In this document: positions 16,776 through 25,388 of the stretch, one piece after another
Numbering within the stretch: the first letter of the stretch is position 1
Layout: the number at the start of each line of letters is the position of its first letter
From: an uncultured Christensenella sp.
Lineage (GTDB): Bacteria > Bacillota > Clostridia > Christensenellales > Pumilibacteraceae
Length of the DNA: 64,000 nucleotides
NCBI GenBank assembly: GCA_910577945.1
Contig: CAJTNI010000003.1
Location: 43,567 to 107,566, forward strand
Direction: 5' to 3'
Program-made: the position numbers and the translations under genes
The notes under the pieces: model-generated
Told to the model about the DNA's origin: nothing
The model's input: the letters and a program-made list of their open reading frames with translations, nothing else
Database searches by the model: none

Positions 16776-19700
16776 TTTTCCACCGCGAGCGTCGCCGTAT
16801 ACCCGTTGATATCTGCGGTTTCCGCATTCGCCGCACCGCCGCCCGCCAGCCTTTCGACCGCCGTGGCGAGCGTGACCTTGGCGATTTTCTCGCCGTGCTC
16901 GGCGAACACGCGCTCGATAAACGCGTCGCCGCCGTAATACAGCTTTATCCTATCCGTAACGTCGAACCCGCTGTTCTTGCGCATAGTCTGCACCTTGGAA
17001 ATTATCTCGCGCGCACACCCCTCGCTCCTGAGCTCGTCGGTGAGCGTGGCGTCGAGCGCAACGGTCAGCTCGCCGTCGCTCTCCACCGAATACCCCGCCG
17101 CGCCGCGCGTCGCAATCAGCATATCGTCCTTGGTAAGCTCCACTCTGCCGCCGTCGACGTCGAACGCGTACGTCGCGCCGCTCAGCGCGGTGCGCGCCGC
17201 GATATCGCCGTTTTCGGCAAGGTGCGCGCGTATCGCGCCCACCAACTTCCCGTACTTCGGTCCTACGGTTTTAAGTTGCGGCTTGACGTCGTAGCCCGTA
17301 AGCTCGCCAGTACCGCCGCATACCACCTCTTTAACGTTCAATTCGTCGGCGAGTATATCGGCGTACCGCGCGGGGAATTCGCCTCCGACCACAACCTTTG
17401 ACAGCGTTTGACGGTTTTTAATTCCGCTCTTGTTGCGCGCCGCCCTGCCGAGCTCCGCCGCCTTTATAACACGCTCCATGTCCTCGGACAGCCGCACGTC
17501 GATAAGCGCCGCGTTCGACTTTGGAAAGTCGCACATATGCACGGACAGCGGCGCGGTCTTGTCCACCGTGCGCACTATGTTCTGATAAATCTCCTCGGCG
17601 ATAAACGGCGTGTACGGCGCGGTCAGGCGCGTAAGCGTTTCGAGCGCGGTGTACAGCGTGTAGAACGCCGCGGTCTTGTCCTCGCCCATGCCGCCGCTCC
17701 AAAACCGCTCGCGCGAGCGGCGCACGTACCAATTCGACAGCGTCTCGGTAAACGCGGCAATCGCGCGCGCCGATTCGTACAGCTTGTAATCGGCAAGGTC
17801 GCCGTCCACCTTTTTGACAAGCGCGTTAAGCTCGCTCAACAGCCACTTGTCCATAAGCGTGTACTTGACCTTTTTCGCGTCGACCTTCGTCGGGTCGAAC
17901 CCGTCGATATCGGCGTACATAACGTAAAACGCATAGGTGTTGTACAGCGTTCCGAGGTATTTGTTTTGCGATTCGGTAACCGCTTTCATATAGAACCGCG
18001 ACGGCAGGTACGGCGCGGAATTGGTATAGTAATACCAGCGCACCGCGTCCGCGCCCGTCACGTCGAGCACCGACCACGGGTCGACTACGTTGCCGAGGTG
18101 CTTGGACTGCTTGCGCCCCTGCTCGTCGGTCACGTGCCCGAGCACCAAGCAATTCTTGAACGGCGCTTTGCCGAACAGCAGCGTGGAAATAACGAGCAGC
18201 GTGTAGAACCAGCCGCGCGTTTGGTCCACCGCCTCGGAAATGAAATCGGCGGGGAACGTTTTTTCGAACACGTCCTTGTTCTCGAACGGATAATGATACT
18301 GCGCAAACGGCATAGACCCCGAATCGTACCAGCAATCTATAACCTCGGGCGTGCGCCGCATAGTGCCGCCGCACGCGCACTTGTAGGTCGCGCCGTCCAC
18401 GAACGGCTTATGCAGCTCGATATCGCCCTTTATTCCGCATTTGTCTTTAAGCTCTTGTTTGGAGCCGATAGCCTCTTTCTTGCCGCACTCGTCGCACACC
18501 CAGATAGGCAACGGCGTGCCCCAATACCTGTCGCGCGACAAGCCCCAATCGATTACGTTTTCCAAAAAATTGCCCATGCGCCCCGTGCCGATGGACTGCG
18601 GATACCAATTAACGCTCGCGTTGCTCGCCATAAGCTCGTCCTTGACCGCCGTGGTCTTGATGAACCACGACGAACGCGCGTAGTAAAGCAACGGCGTATT
18701 GCACCGCCAGCAGAACGGATACGAGTGCGTGTACATGGGCGCGGAAATCAGCAGCCCGCGCGCCTTCAAGTCGGATATTATATCCTTGTCGGCGTCCTTG
18801 CAAAACTTGCCCGCAAACGCCGCAGGCTCGATAAACCGTCCGCGCTCGTCTATGGTTTGAACGAGCGGCAGCCCGCACGCCTTGCCCACGCGCGAGTCGT
18901 CCTCGCCGAACGCGGGCGCGATATGCACTATGCCCGTGCCCTCGGACAGCGTGACGTACCCGTCAGCCACCACGCGATACGCGTCGTCCTTGCCGTCATA
19001 CGTCTTGTACAACGGCGCGTAATGCGCGCCGACCAGCTCGCCGCCCTTGAACGTTTTTACTATCTCGTACTTTTCGAAATGCTTTTCTACAAGCTCTTTT
19101 GCGAGCACGTACCGCTTGCCGTCCGTCTCGATTAGCGCGTATTCGAACTCGGCGTTTACGCACAGCCCGACGTTGGACGGCAGCGTCCACGGCGTGGTCG
19201 TCCAGGCGAGAAAGCTCGCGCCGCCGCAAAAGTCGGACGGGAACGCGACGACCGCCGTGCGCTCGGTCACGTCCTTATAGCCCTGCGCCACCTCGTGCGA
19301 GGATAGCGCCGTGCCGCAGCGCGGGCAGTACGGCACAATCTTGTGTCCTTTGTAAATGAGCCCGCGGTCGAATATGGTTTTCAGCGACCACCACACCGAC
19401 TCGATATATTTATCGTCGTAGGTAACGTACGGATTTTCCATGTCCGCCCAATACCCGACGCGCTCGGACATACGCTCCCATTCGGATTTGTATTTCCAAA
19501 CGCTCTGCTTGCATTTTTCGATAAACGGCCGCACGCCGTACTTTTCGATATCCTGCTTGCCGTCTATTTCGAGCGACTTTTCCACTTCCAGCTCGACGGG
19601 CAAGCCGTGAGTATCCCAGCCCGCCTTGCGCAGCACGTGCTCGCCCTTCATGGTGTGGTAGCGCGGGATAATATCCTTCATCGTGCGCGTAAGCACGTGC

Positions 19701-19867
19701 CCCACGTGCGGCTTGCCGTTGGCGGTCGGCGGACCGTCGTAGAACGAAAACTCCGCGCCGCCCTCGCGCGCGGTTATACTCTTGTTAAAAACGTCGTGCT
19801 CCTGCCAAAACCCCAGCACCGACTTTTCAGTTTCCACAGGGTTGTAACCCGTAACCTTCTTATACAT
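16769..19867 (-). CDS. ileS: Isoleucyl-tRNA synthetase, type 2-like
   Basis: A 1032-residue class I synthetase that charges tRNA-Ile. The first ATP motif is HVGH (in PTANGKPHVGH), followed by GWDTHGLPVE. The second, normally KMSKS, reads KQSKH. Zinc-type cysteine pairs are visible at CPRCG and CDECG. The way the GWDTHGLPVELEVEK region is built and the overall length point to the eukaryote-like IleS2 class rather than the common bacterial IleS1. Only about 40 bases separate it from the upstream PAQR gene, so there is no room for a T-box leader. The methyltransferase gene overlaps its 3' end. Confidence 0.93.
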   Translation of the reverse strand: MYKKVTGYNPVETEKSVLGFWQEHDVFNKSITAREGGAEFSFYDGPPTANGKPHVGHVLTRTMKDIIPRYHTMKGEHVLRKAGWDTHGLPVELEVEKSLEIDGKQDIEKYGVRPFIEKCKQSVWKYKSEWERMSERVGYWADMENPYVTYDDKYIESVWWSLKTIFDRGLIYKGHKIVPYCPRCGTALSSHEVAQGYKDVTERTAVVAFPSDFCGGASFLAWTTTPWTLPSNVGLCVNAEFEYALIETDGKRYVLAKELVEKHFEKYEIVKTFKGGELVGAHYAPLYKTYDGKDDAYRVVADGYVTLSEGTGIVHIAPAFGEDDSRVGKACGLPLVQTIDERGRFIEPAAFAGKFCKDADKDIISDLKARGLLISAPMYTHSYPFCWRCNTPLLYYARSSWFIKTTAVKDELMASNASVNWYPQSIGTGRMGNFLENVIDWGLSRDRYWGTPLPIWVCDECGKKEAIGSKQELKDKCGIKGDIELHKPFVDGATYKCACGGTMRRTPEVIDCWYDSGSMPFAQYHYPFENKDVFEKTFPADFISEAVDQTRGWFYTLLVISTLLFGKAPFKNCLVLGHVTDEQGRKQSKHLGNVVDPWSVLDVTGADAVRWYYYTNSAPYLPSRFYMKAVTESQNKYLGTLYNTYAFYVMYADIDGFDPTKVDAKKVKYTLMDKWLLSELNALVKKVDGDLADYKLYESARAIAAFTETLSNWYVRRSRERFWSGGMGEDKTAAFYTLYTALETLTRLTAPYTPFIAEEIYQNIVRTVDKTAPLSVHMCDFPKSNAALIDVRLSEDMERVIKAAELGRAARNKSGIKNRQTLSKVVVGGEFPARYADILADELNVKEVVCGGTGELTGYDVKPQLKTVGPKYGKLVGAIRAHLAENGDIAARTALSGATYAFDVDGGRVELTKDDMLIATRGAAGYSVESDGELTVALDATLTDELRSEGCAREIISKVQTMRKNSGFDVTDRIKLYYGGDAFIERVFAEHGEKIAKVTLATAVERLAGGGAANAETADINGYTATLAVEKC

Positions 19868-19907
19868 AAACCCGAATATCTCCCGTAGCTTTTGCCTGTA
19901 AAGTACG

Positions 19908-20585
19908 TCAAATCAAGTACGCGTAAACGCCGACGAATTGCAGCGCCGCGCCCGCCGTTACGAAAAAATGCCATAGCGCGTGATTGAACGGAATTTTCTT
20001 AATCGCGTAAAAGATTATGCCCAGCGAATACGCAAGCCCGCCGCCTATCAAAAACCAAAAGCAGCCCCAGCCGCACAACGCGACTATGCGGTTGATGCGA
20101 ATAACGCACGCCCAGCCCATAACGACGTACGCGATAAGGCTGAACACCTTGAACTTTGTCACGTTAATCGCATTGAACACAACGGACAAAATCGCCGTCG
20201 CCGAAACCACGGCAAACAGCGTGTATCCCCAAATCATATCGGCGGAAGTGCCGCGCAACATGCCTATTAGCATGACGGGCGCGTACGTGCCGAATATAAG
20301 TACGGAAATAGTGCAATGGTCGAGCCTGCGGAACACCGCGCGGCGCTTGCTGCCGTACGGCATTGCATGGTAAAGCGTGCTTATAACAAACATGGTAATC
20401 ATCGCCAGCCCGTATATGAACGCCGACGCAATACCGAGCGGCGCATAACCGAGCGCTGTTGTTTTAAGCATTAAGAATACAAGCCCCACAAACGATAAAG
20501 CCGCCGCTACGGCGTGCGTTATTATATTCGTGAGTTCCTCAGGTCGATTGTACGCTACTTGCGTCTGCACTACCTTTTTGCTCAT
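19908..20585 (-). CDS. PAQR / hemolysin III family membrane protein
   Basis: A 225-residue protein with seven predicted membrane segments and the family's metal-site residues: STLYHAMPYGSKRRAVFRRLDHC near residue 70 and HALWHFFV near the C-terminus. Bacterial members (YqfA/HlyIII) are linked to membrane lipid balance; the hemolysin name is historical. The ATG at 20585 lies 6 bases after the -10 box, so an upstream GTG or ATG is not needed and the mRNA is probably leaderless. It precedes ileS on the same strand. Confidence 0.85.
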   Translation of the reverse strand: MSKKVVQTQVAYNRPEELTNIITHAVAAALSFVGLVFLMLKTTALGYAPLGIASAFIYGLAMITMFVISTLYHAMPYGSKRRAVFRRLDHCTISVLIFGTYAPVMLIGMLRGTSADMIWGYTLFAVVSATAILSVVFNAINVTKFKVFSLIAYVVMGWACVIRINRIVALCGWGCFWFLIGGGLAYSLGIIFYAIKKIPFNHALWHFFVTAGAALQFVGVYAYLI

Positions 20586-20591
20586 GAAAAA

Positions 20592-20621
20592 AGTATAACA
20601 TACGCAAGCCGCGGCGGTCAA
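20592..20621 (-). promoter_or_regulatory. Promoter of the PAQR gene, leaderless geometry
   Basis: TTGACC, 18-bp spacer, TATACT, then 6 bases to the ATG at 20585. No Shine-Dalgarno site. Confidence 0.7.
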
Positions 20622-20683
20622 ACGATTTAGCTCAATAATTTACGCGCCCGCGCAAAAACCCGCGCCGCGCCGATTTATTTTCA

Positions 20684-20712
20684 TTGACATATTCGCGCCC
20701 GTGGTTTATACT
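20684..20712 (+). promoter_or_regulatory. Promoter of the Ser/Thr kinase, leaderless geometry
   Basis: TTGACA, 17-bp spacer, TATACT, then exactly 6 bases to the ATG at 20719. Confidence 0.8.
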
Positions 20713-20718
20713 GTAAGC

Positions 20719-21735
20719 ATGCAAGACGTTCGGGATATACATTCCATATGCCTTAACTGCTTCGGCACGCTCGACCCGCGCACATACGTTTGCACCAAGT
20801 GCAACAAGCGCGCCGCGGACAACCAAACCCCGTCGCAGGCAATCCCCATGCGCTCCCTTCTCGCGGGGCGCTATCTCATAGGCATGCCGCTCGGGCGCGG
20901 CGGCTTCGGCATTACGTACAAGGCGTACGACATGCTGACCTGCACGCGCGTGGCGATTAAAGAGTTTTTCCCGAAGGGCTATACGCAGCGCATGCCGCAT
21001 TCCTGTGCCGTCGACGTCAACGACGCCAACAACGCCAAGGTGTTCAACTATTGGCTCACCGCGTTCATTCAGGAAGCGAAGGTACTCACCTCCATCAAGC
21101 ATTTGGACGGCATAGTGGAAATTTACGATTTCTTCCTGACCAACAACACCGCGTATATCGTAATGGAATATCTCGACGGCATGAGCCTGCACCGCTTTAT
21201 ACACGGCAGGGGCGGCAGACTGCACATAAACGAGACGCTCAACATCATGCGTCCCGTGCTGGAAACGCTGCTGAGACTGCACCAGCACGGCGTTATTCAT
21301 AAGGACATTTCGCCAGAAAATATCCAAATCGTAAACAACCGCCAAATCAAGCTGATTGACTTCGGCGCGGCGTCCATATACACGCAAAACGTGTCCAAGC
21401 CGTTTTTCGTGCTCAAAAAGGGATACTCGCCCATCGAGCTATACGTGCAAAACGGCTCGCAAGGTCCGTGGACGGATATCTACGAAATCGGCGCGACTAT
21501 ATACACCTGTCTTGTTGGCAATCCCCCGCCCGAAGCGACCGAACGCCGCACGTCGGACAAGCTCGTGCCGCCCTCCGCGCTCAACGTAAAAATACAGCCT
21601 ATACGCGAAAAAACGCTGTTAAAGGCGCTCGCAATCAACCCGCAGGAGCGGTATTCCAATATCGGCGCGTTCCAACAAATGTTCTACGGCGAATTTATGC
21701 CCACGGGCGGCGGCGCGCACCCCTTGCACAACTGA
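20719..21735 (+). CDS. Soluble Ser/Thr protein kinase with N-terminal zinc ribbon
   Basis: A 338-residue protein. Residues about 10-35 hold a four-cysteine zinc ribbon (CLNC ... CTKC). A Hanks-type kinase domain follows: Gly loop GRGGFGITYKA, Lys in VAIKEFF, catalytic loop HKDISPENI (the HRD Arg is Lys), metal motif IDFGAA, and SPIELY in the activation segment. There is no membrane segment or PASTA domain, so it is not a PrkC-type receptor. The HKD form suggests activation without the usual Arg/phosphate contact. It stands alone with its own promoter and terminator, so its targets are unknown. The start is fixed by the promoter; the open frame 20632-21387 on the other strand is a shadow. Confidence 0.9.
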   Translation: MQDVRDIHSICLNCFGTLDPRTYVCTKCNKRAADNQTPSQAIPMRSLLAGRYLIGMPLGRGGFGITYKAYDMLTCTRVAIKEFFPKGYTQRMPHSCAVDVNDANNAKVFNYWLTAFIQEAKVLTSIKHLDGIVEIYDFFLTNNTAYIVMEYLDGMSLHRFIHGRGGRLHINETLNIMRPVLETLLRLHQHGVIHKDISPENIQIVNNRQIKLIDFGAASIYTQNVSKPFFVLKKGYSPIELYVQNGSQGPWTDIYEIGATIYTCLVGNPPPEATERRTSDKLVPPSALNVKIQPIREKTLLKALAINPQERYSNIGAFQQMFYGEFMPTGGGAHPLHN

Positions 21736-21760
21736 CTTATATTAGACCTACAAAACCGAC

Positions 21761-21789
21761 AAAATCCGCGGCATTGCGTCGCGGATTTT
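21761..21789 (+). terminator. Terminator after the kinase gene
   Basis: AAAATCCGC ... GCGGATTTT hairpin about 25 bases after the stop codon. The A/T tracts on both sides could serve both directions. Confidence 0.75.
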
Positions 21790-21903
21790 CATTTGCGTCA
21801 CAGCGTGACGATATCGCGTTGCGTAAAGCTACGCACGGCAATCGCGAATAGCGCGCGCAGTCTTTGCGGCATGCACGCGCGATTTATCCTTCGCCATGCC
21901 GGG

Positions 21904-22734
21904 TCAAAACTCCAATTCGAGCCCGTCGTAAGAAACAATCACGCCCTGCTTTTCGGCGACCTCCGCCGTTTCGTCGTACGTTTGCCCGCCGTTGTGCGAA
22001 AAGTGATTTAATACAATCAGAGTTTTTTCGTCAATCAATCCGTCGCGCCGCATGCGCTCCGCTATCTCCAAGTCAGAGCCGAGCGACATGTGCCCTTCCC
22101 GCCAAACGCCGTTCAGCCCCAAGCACCCCGTGCAATCCAAGGAAATCAAATCGAAGCGCCCTTCCTCGCGCAAAGCGCTCCACACTCCGTCCTCGAACAC
22201 GCCCGTGTCGTGCGCGTAAAGCAATCGCTTGCCGCTCGACCTTTCCGTAATCGAATAGAACACAGGCGAGCTGCGCTTGTCGTGATTTGCGGGCAGCGGC
22301 AGCACCGTATACCTGCCGTCGCACGCGGTAAAACGCGCGTACGGCAAAACGAGCGTCGCAGACGCGCCGCTTGCGGGCAGGTCGGTAAACTCGCGCAAAC
22401 GCCCGTAGCCGTCCTCGGCGGCATAAAAGCGCATCGGCGTGTGCTCGTGCGTAAAGTCCGCCGCGGCTATGCCGACGTCGTCCGCATACAAATGGTCGCA
22501 ATGCGAATGCGTTATCAAGCAATCGGTTATCTTTTGCCAATCGAACGCGTATCGCTGATAATGCCCGACCGTATCGGCGTTAAAATCCAAAAGCAAATCG
22601 TCGTTAACGAGCGCCTGCGCGCGCGAACGTATATTGCGCCCGCCGAGACGCTTGGACTGCTCGCACACGCGGCATTTGCAAAACGGCGACGGCACGCCCT
22701 CGTACGCGGCAGTGCCTAAAAATTTGATTTTCAT
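21904..22734 (-). CDS. PhnP-like metallo-beta-lactamase-fold hydrolase
   Basis: A 276-residue protein. It has the MBL metal motif THSHCDH, further ligands in LYAHDTG and LNHFSHNG, and a PhnP-type cysteine pair (CKCRVC) near the N-terminus in the order GTAAYEGVPSPFCKC. PhnP acts on cyclic phosphodiesters; the same architecture occurs in hydrolases not tied to phosphonate use, and no phn genes are here. The start at 22734 follows GAGAGG; the longer frame reaching 23004 is non-coding and crosses the promoter. Confidence 0.85.
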   Translation of the reverse strand: MKIKFLGTAAYEGVPSPFCKCRVCEQSKRLGGRNIRSRAQALVNDDLLLDFNADTVGHYQRYAFDWQKITDCLITHSHCDHLYADDVGIAAADFTHEHTPMRFYAAEDGYGRLREFTDLPASGASATLVLPYARFTACDGRYTVLPLPANHDKRSSPVFYSITERSSGKRLLYAHDTGVFEDGVWSALREEGRFDLISLDCTGCLGLNGVWREGHMSLGSDLEIAERMRRDGLIDEKTLIVLNHFSHNGGQTYDETAEVAEKQGVIVSYDGLELEF

Positions 22735-22797
22735 AACGCCTCTCAAACTGCATATTTGCGGCGCCACGCCCCCGAGCATTCCGCATTTATACCGCCT

Positions 22798-22826
22798 ATT
22801 GTACACTCGGCGTCGTTTATTGTCAA
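22798..22826 (-). promoter_or_regulatory. Promoter of the PhnP-like hydrolase
   Basis: TTGACA, 17-bp spacer, TACAAT on the minus strand, about 60 bases before the start codon. Confidence 0.75.
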
Positions 22827-22939
22827 CGAATAAACCGCAATAAGCTTTCTTTTTACAAACAGTTTCGACCCACGGCTGCGCACGGCGAAAACAATCGCGA
22901 GTGCGCGCCGTTTCGGCATGCGACGCACAAATCGCAACG

Positions 22940-22978
22940 AAAACGCCGCGCTCCGACAAACCGATGCGCGGCGTTTTT
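22940..22978 (-). terminator. Terminator of the MarR/Ntn-hydrolase operon
   Basis: AAAACGCCGCGC ... GCGCGGCGTTTTT hairpin with a 14-base loop about 80 bases downstream of the hydrolase stop. Confidence 0.75.
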
Positions 22979-23056
22979 CCGCCCGCGTCATTACGAGGTA
23001 ACACCCCTGTACGGCGCGACGCGATAAGTTTTATTTAACTGAACGCATGCGAGCGG

Positions 23057-24343
23057 TCAACCCACGTTTTCCAGCACGCCCGTTTCAAACGAATATCCGA
23101 ACGTAGCGGACTTGTCGCCGTAGTTCTCGTTGGACACCCACAGCACCGTTTTTTGCGTGAGGTTGTACACAGCGCTGTGCACCGTGCAACCGCCGCCGCC
23201 GTTAAACGTGCGCTGTCCCACCTCGCTCAAAATCCGCATTGCCGCCGCCTCGTCGGCAACCACGCCGTTCGTCGCGTTGAGCCGATTATAGATATGGTCG
23301 TATCTGCCGTAACCGGGCTTCGCGTCGTTGTTCTCGTAATAGCTGTCTTGCCCGTTAACGATAAAGTTGGTAACCCACTGATACTCGAATTCGGAGCCGT
23401 TGCGCAACCCGTCGTACATGCCGTCGGTATTGTACGTGACGACGAGCTCGCGTGCCGCGCCGTCGTTGTCGGTCGCGTCCGTGCCGTCCTTGGGCAGCCA
23501 TTCCAAAATCGCGCTCTTGCCCGTCGCGTCGGCAACCATATAGTGGAAGGACGTGTTCGCCGAATCGTGCAGGTTGTACTGCTTGATAAGCTCCACCGCC
23601 TCGTCCACGTCGTCGGCGTAATCGAGCACCATTCTCAGCATGGTAGTGGAGGTAATGTTCTTTTTGCCCTCGTCGTTTTGATTGGTGGCAACGGTGCCGT
23701 CCGTATCGTCGCCGCCCTGATACGACATATATATGCCGCAGCTCACGCCCGCGTCGTTGATGCCGTCGAGCGGAGTAAACGGCGCGGCAAGACAGGTGAT
23801 TTTGTTCATAAGCCCGTCCACGTCGCCGTTGATGTCTATACCTATGTAGTTGAGGTCCACCGTGGAGAACGAGCTATGCCGACCGCCGCCGGGATTGCAC
23901 AGCGTAATGCAAACGTTGGTCTTATCGAAATCGTAATTGCGCGCGAACAGCACGTCGCCGCTCGGCGTAACCGCGGTAAACGACGAGCAGCCGATATCTG
24001 TCTCGCCTATGCCCATGTCGATAAGCCCCTTCGTGATATGGTCGGTTATGTACGCGATAAGCTGCGAGTCGGTGCTTACGCCGCCCTTTTCCAAAAACTC
24101 GTCGAAATAGTATCCGCCCTTGACGTTCATGAAATAGACCGAGCCTTCTTTGTTGGCGTCGTTGCGTCCGCGCAAATGCTTGAAGCTGCGCACGGTGGAA
24201 ATCTCGTTCCGCCATACGCAAGCGAAGGTAATGCCGAGCACCGCGGTAATCGCGATAATAGCCGCAAGCACGATGCAAACTATTTTTACCCACAGCTTGA
24301 TTTTTTTCTTTTCACCCGTTTCGGTTACGGTTATCGACCCCAT
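23057..24343 (-). CDS. Membrane-anchored linear-amide Ntn hydrolase (bile salt hydrolase superfamily)
   Basis: A 428-residue protein with one membrane segment (about 17-45) and an extracytoplasmic Ntn-hydrolase domain. The likely nucleophile is the Cys in GCSSFTAVTPSGDVLFARNYDFD, the pattern of C45/C59 linear-amide hydrolases (choloylglycine hydrolase and penicillin V acylase relatives). HYMVADATGKSAILEW and the Asn-containing TFNGGGG segment also fit. The Cys is internal, so activation would need cleavage before it. The substrate may be an N-acyl amino acid, bile salt or penicillin-like amide and cannot be chosen from sequence. The start at 24343 follows AGGAGG. It is the second gene after marR, 18 bases apart. 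Confidence 0.8.
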   Translation of the reverse strand: MGSITVTETGEKKKIKLWVKIVCIVLAAIIAITAVLGITFACVWRNEISTVRSFKHLRGRNDANKEGSVYFMNVKGGYYFDEFLEKGGVSTDSQLIAYITDHITKGLIDMGIGETDIGCSSFTAVTPSGDVLFARNYDFDKTNVCITLCNPGGGRHSSFSTVDLNYIGIDINGDVDGLMNKITCLAAPFTPLDGINDAGVSCGIYMSYQGGDDTDGTVATNQNDEGKKNITSTTMLRMVLDYADDVDEAVELIKQYNLHDSANTSFHYMVADATGKSAILEWLPKDGTDATDNDGAARELVVTYNTDGMYDGLRNGSEFEYQWVTNFIVNGQDSYYENNDAKPGYGRYDHIYNRLNATNGVVADEAAAMRILSEVGQRTFNGGGGCTVHSAVYNLTQKTVLWVSNENYGDKSATFGYSFETGVLENVG

Positions 24344-24361
24344 TGCAGTCACCTCCTGAAT

Positions 24362-24847
24362 TTATTCGTCGGTCGAATTTTGCCCATTGCTTTTACGTTC
24401 GCGCCCTTTCGTCAAATTACCGTAATAGTATTCGGTAAGGTTATCCACTATCGCGCCGAGCTTCTTGTAAAACTCGATACGCTCCTCGTCGGTCTGATTG
24501 GCGCTACCCGCCTCGACGGCGCGCGCCGCCTTTTCCCCGACCGCGGCGGCAAACCGCCTGCCCTCGTCCGTCAATACTATTTCGGCGTTGTACGTCTTGG
24601 GGTCGTACGCAACCAACCCCTTTTTGCGCATGGCGATAAGCGCGCGCGATATCGCGGCCTTGTCCTCCAAAGTGAGCTTGGACAGCTCGCTCGCCGTCAA
24701 TCCATCGGGGTGCTCGGACAAGTAATACCCGCACATTACGTGTATCGCTTTTAGCCCGAACTCCTCCATTTCGTAGGTTTTGATTTTTTGCACAAGCTTG
24801 TTTAGCTTCAAAATCGCAACCGTAAAATGCTCGAAAATTTTTTCCAT
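24362..24847 (-). CDS. MarR-family transcriptional regulator
   Basis: A 161-residue protein with a winged helix-turn-helix: LTASELSKLTLEDKAAISRALIAMRKKGLV is the helix-turn-helix with recognition helix, followed by the wing (YNAEIVLTDEGRR), framed by dimer helices. A perfect palindrome at 24862-24875, just downstream of the -10 box, is the likely autoregulatory operator. The regulated partner is the downstream Ntn hydrolase, which suggests that a ligand related to that enzyme's substrate is sensed (inference). ATG at 24847 is used; a TTG at 24874, 8 bases after the -10, is an alternative start. Confidence 0.85.
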   Translation of the reverse strand: MEKIFEHFTVAILKLNKLVQKIKTYEMEEFGLKAIHVMCGYYLSEHPDGLTASELSKLTLEDKAAISRALIAMRKKGLVAYDPKTYNAEIVLTDEGRRFAAAVGEKAARAVEAGSANQTDEERIEFYKKLGAIVDNLTEYYYGNLTKGRERKSNGQNSTDE

Positions 24848-24861
24848 GTGAGTCTCGATTT

Positions 24862-24875
24862 GTTGATTTATCAAC
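24862..24875. promoter_or_regulatory. Candidate MarR operator
   Basis: GTTGATTTATCAAC is a perfect 6-bp inverted repeat with a 2-base centre, placed at the expected transcription start. Binding would block RNA polymerase. The spacing fits a MarR dimer. Confidence 0.6.
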
Positions 24876-24882
24876 GTTTTGT

Positions 24883-24911
24883 ATTTTACACTACGCGTTT
24901 GCGCTTGTCAA
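24883..24911 (-). promoter_or_regulatory. Promoter of the marR operon
   Basis: TTGACA, 17-bp spacer, TAAAAT on the minus strand. Confidence 0.8.
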
Positions 24912-25011
24912 GCGAATGAACGGCAAAGAATGCAAAACGCGTAAAAAGCGCGAAATCGGGCGGCGAAATCGGCAACCGCAAAATTCGCGGACGCAACAGC
25001 GCGCAAAACAG

Positions 25012-25040
25012 TTGCTTTATTTGCGCAAAAGGCTTATAAT
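25012..25040 (+). promoter_or_regulatory. Promoter of the SRP RNA gene
   Basis: TTGCTT, 17-bp spacer, consensus TATAAT, ending 7 bases before the first paired base of the RNA. Confidence 0.85.
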
Positions 25041-25046
25041 AACGGT

Positions 25047-25312
25047 ACTGCGCTAGACGGAGAGTTAGCGGCGCTCTGTAACCTACAATCCGCTACAGTA
25101 GGGTCGAACACCGTCCTCGGTTTGCGTATGGGAGGTCCGTTACCGTTAGGTGGCGTCGATGTTAAGGTCTTGTGCAACGTCTGCTTGTGAACCGTGTCAG
25201 GGCTTGACCGCAGCAGCACTAAGCAAGAAGTGGCGTGTGCCACAAGGTAGCTTTAACGGAGTTAACCGACGGGAGAACGCTTCGGTGCGTACTATCAAAG
25301 ACGGCGCGCAGT
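25047..25312 (+). ncRNA. ffs: Large (Firmicute-type) signal recognition particle RNA
   Basis: The sequence carries the conserved 5' Alu-type part (CTAGACGG, AGTTAGCGGCGCTCTGTAAC, CAATCCGCTA) and the Ffh-binding helix (GTGAACCGTGTCAGG ... GCAGCAGCACTAAG). The ends pair: CTGCGC (25048-25053) with GCGCAG (25306-25311). At about 265 bases it matches the long SRP RNA of Bacillus and clostridia. The Ffh-binding apical part reads AGGGCTTGACCGCAGCA, so the usual GGAA tetraloop is replaced. The RNA pairs with Ffh to target membrane and secreted proteins. It has its own promoter and terminator. Confidence 0.92.
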
Positions 25313-25316
25313 TTTC

Positions 25317-25350
25317 AAAAGCCGACAATCTCAACTGATTGTCGGCTTTT
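25317..25350 (+). terminator. Terminator of the SRP RNA gene
   Basis: AAAAGCCGACAATC / GATTGTCGGCTTTT, a perfect 14-bp stem with a 6-base loop, directly after the RNA. Confidence 0.9.
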
Positions 25351-25388
25351 GTGTTTGCGGTATTTATTAAAAAATATTCCGACAGGTA

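Larger units (their letters stand above)
22735..23056. other. Gap with promoter and terminator only
   Basis: The stretch contains the promoter of the PhnP-like gene (22798-22826) and the terminator of the Ntn-hydrolase operon (22940-22978). Nothing else is recognisable. Confidence 0.6.

Noticed and set aside
19868..19907. T-box leader upstream of ileS
   Set aside because: Only 40 bases separate ileS from the previous gene, far too short for a T-box.
20632..21387. Minus-strand frame across the kinase gene
   Set aside because: It lies wholly over the kinase domain, which has all its motifs and a consensus promoter on the plus strand.
25047..25312. tmRNA or 6S RNA for the small RNA gene
   Set aside because: There is no tRNA-Ala-like end or tag frame; the Ffh-binding motif and pairing ends identify the large SRP RNA.
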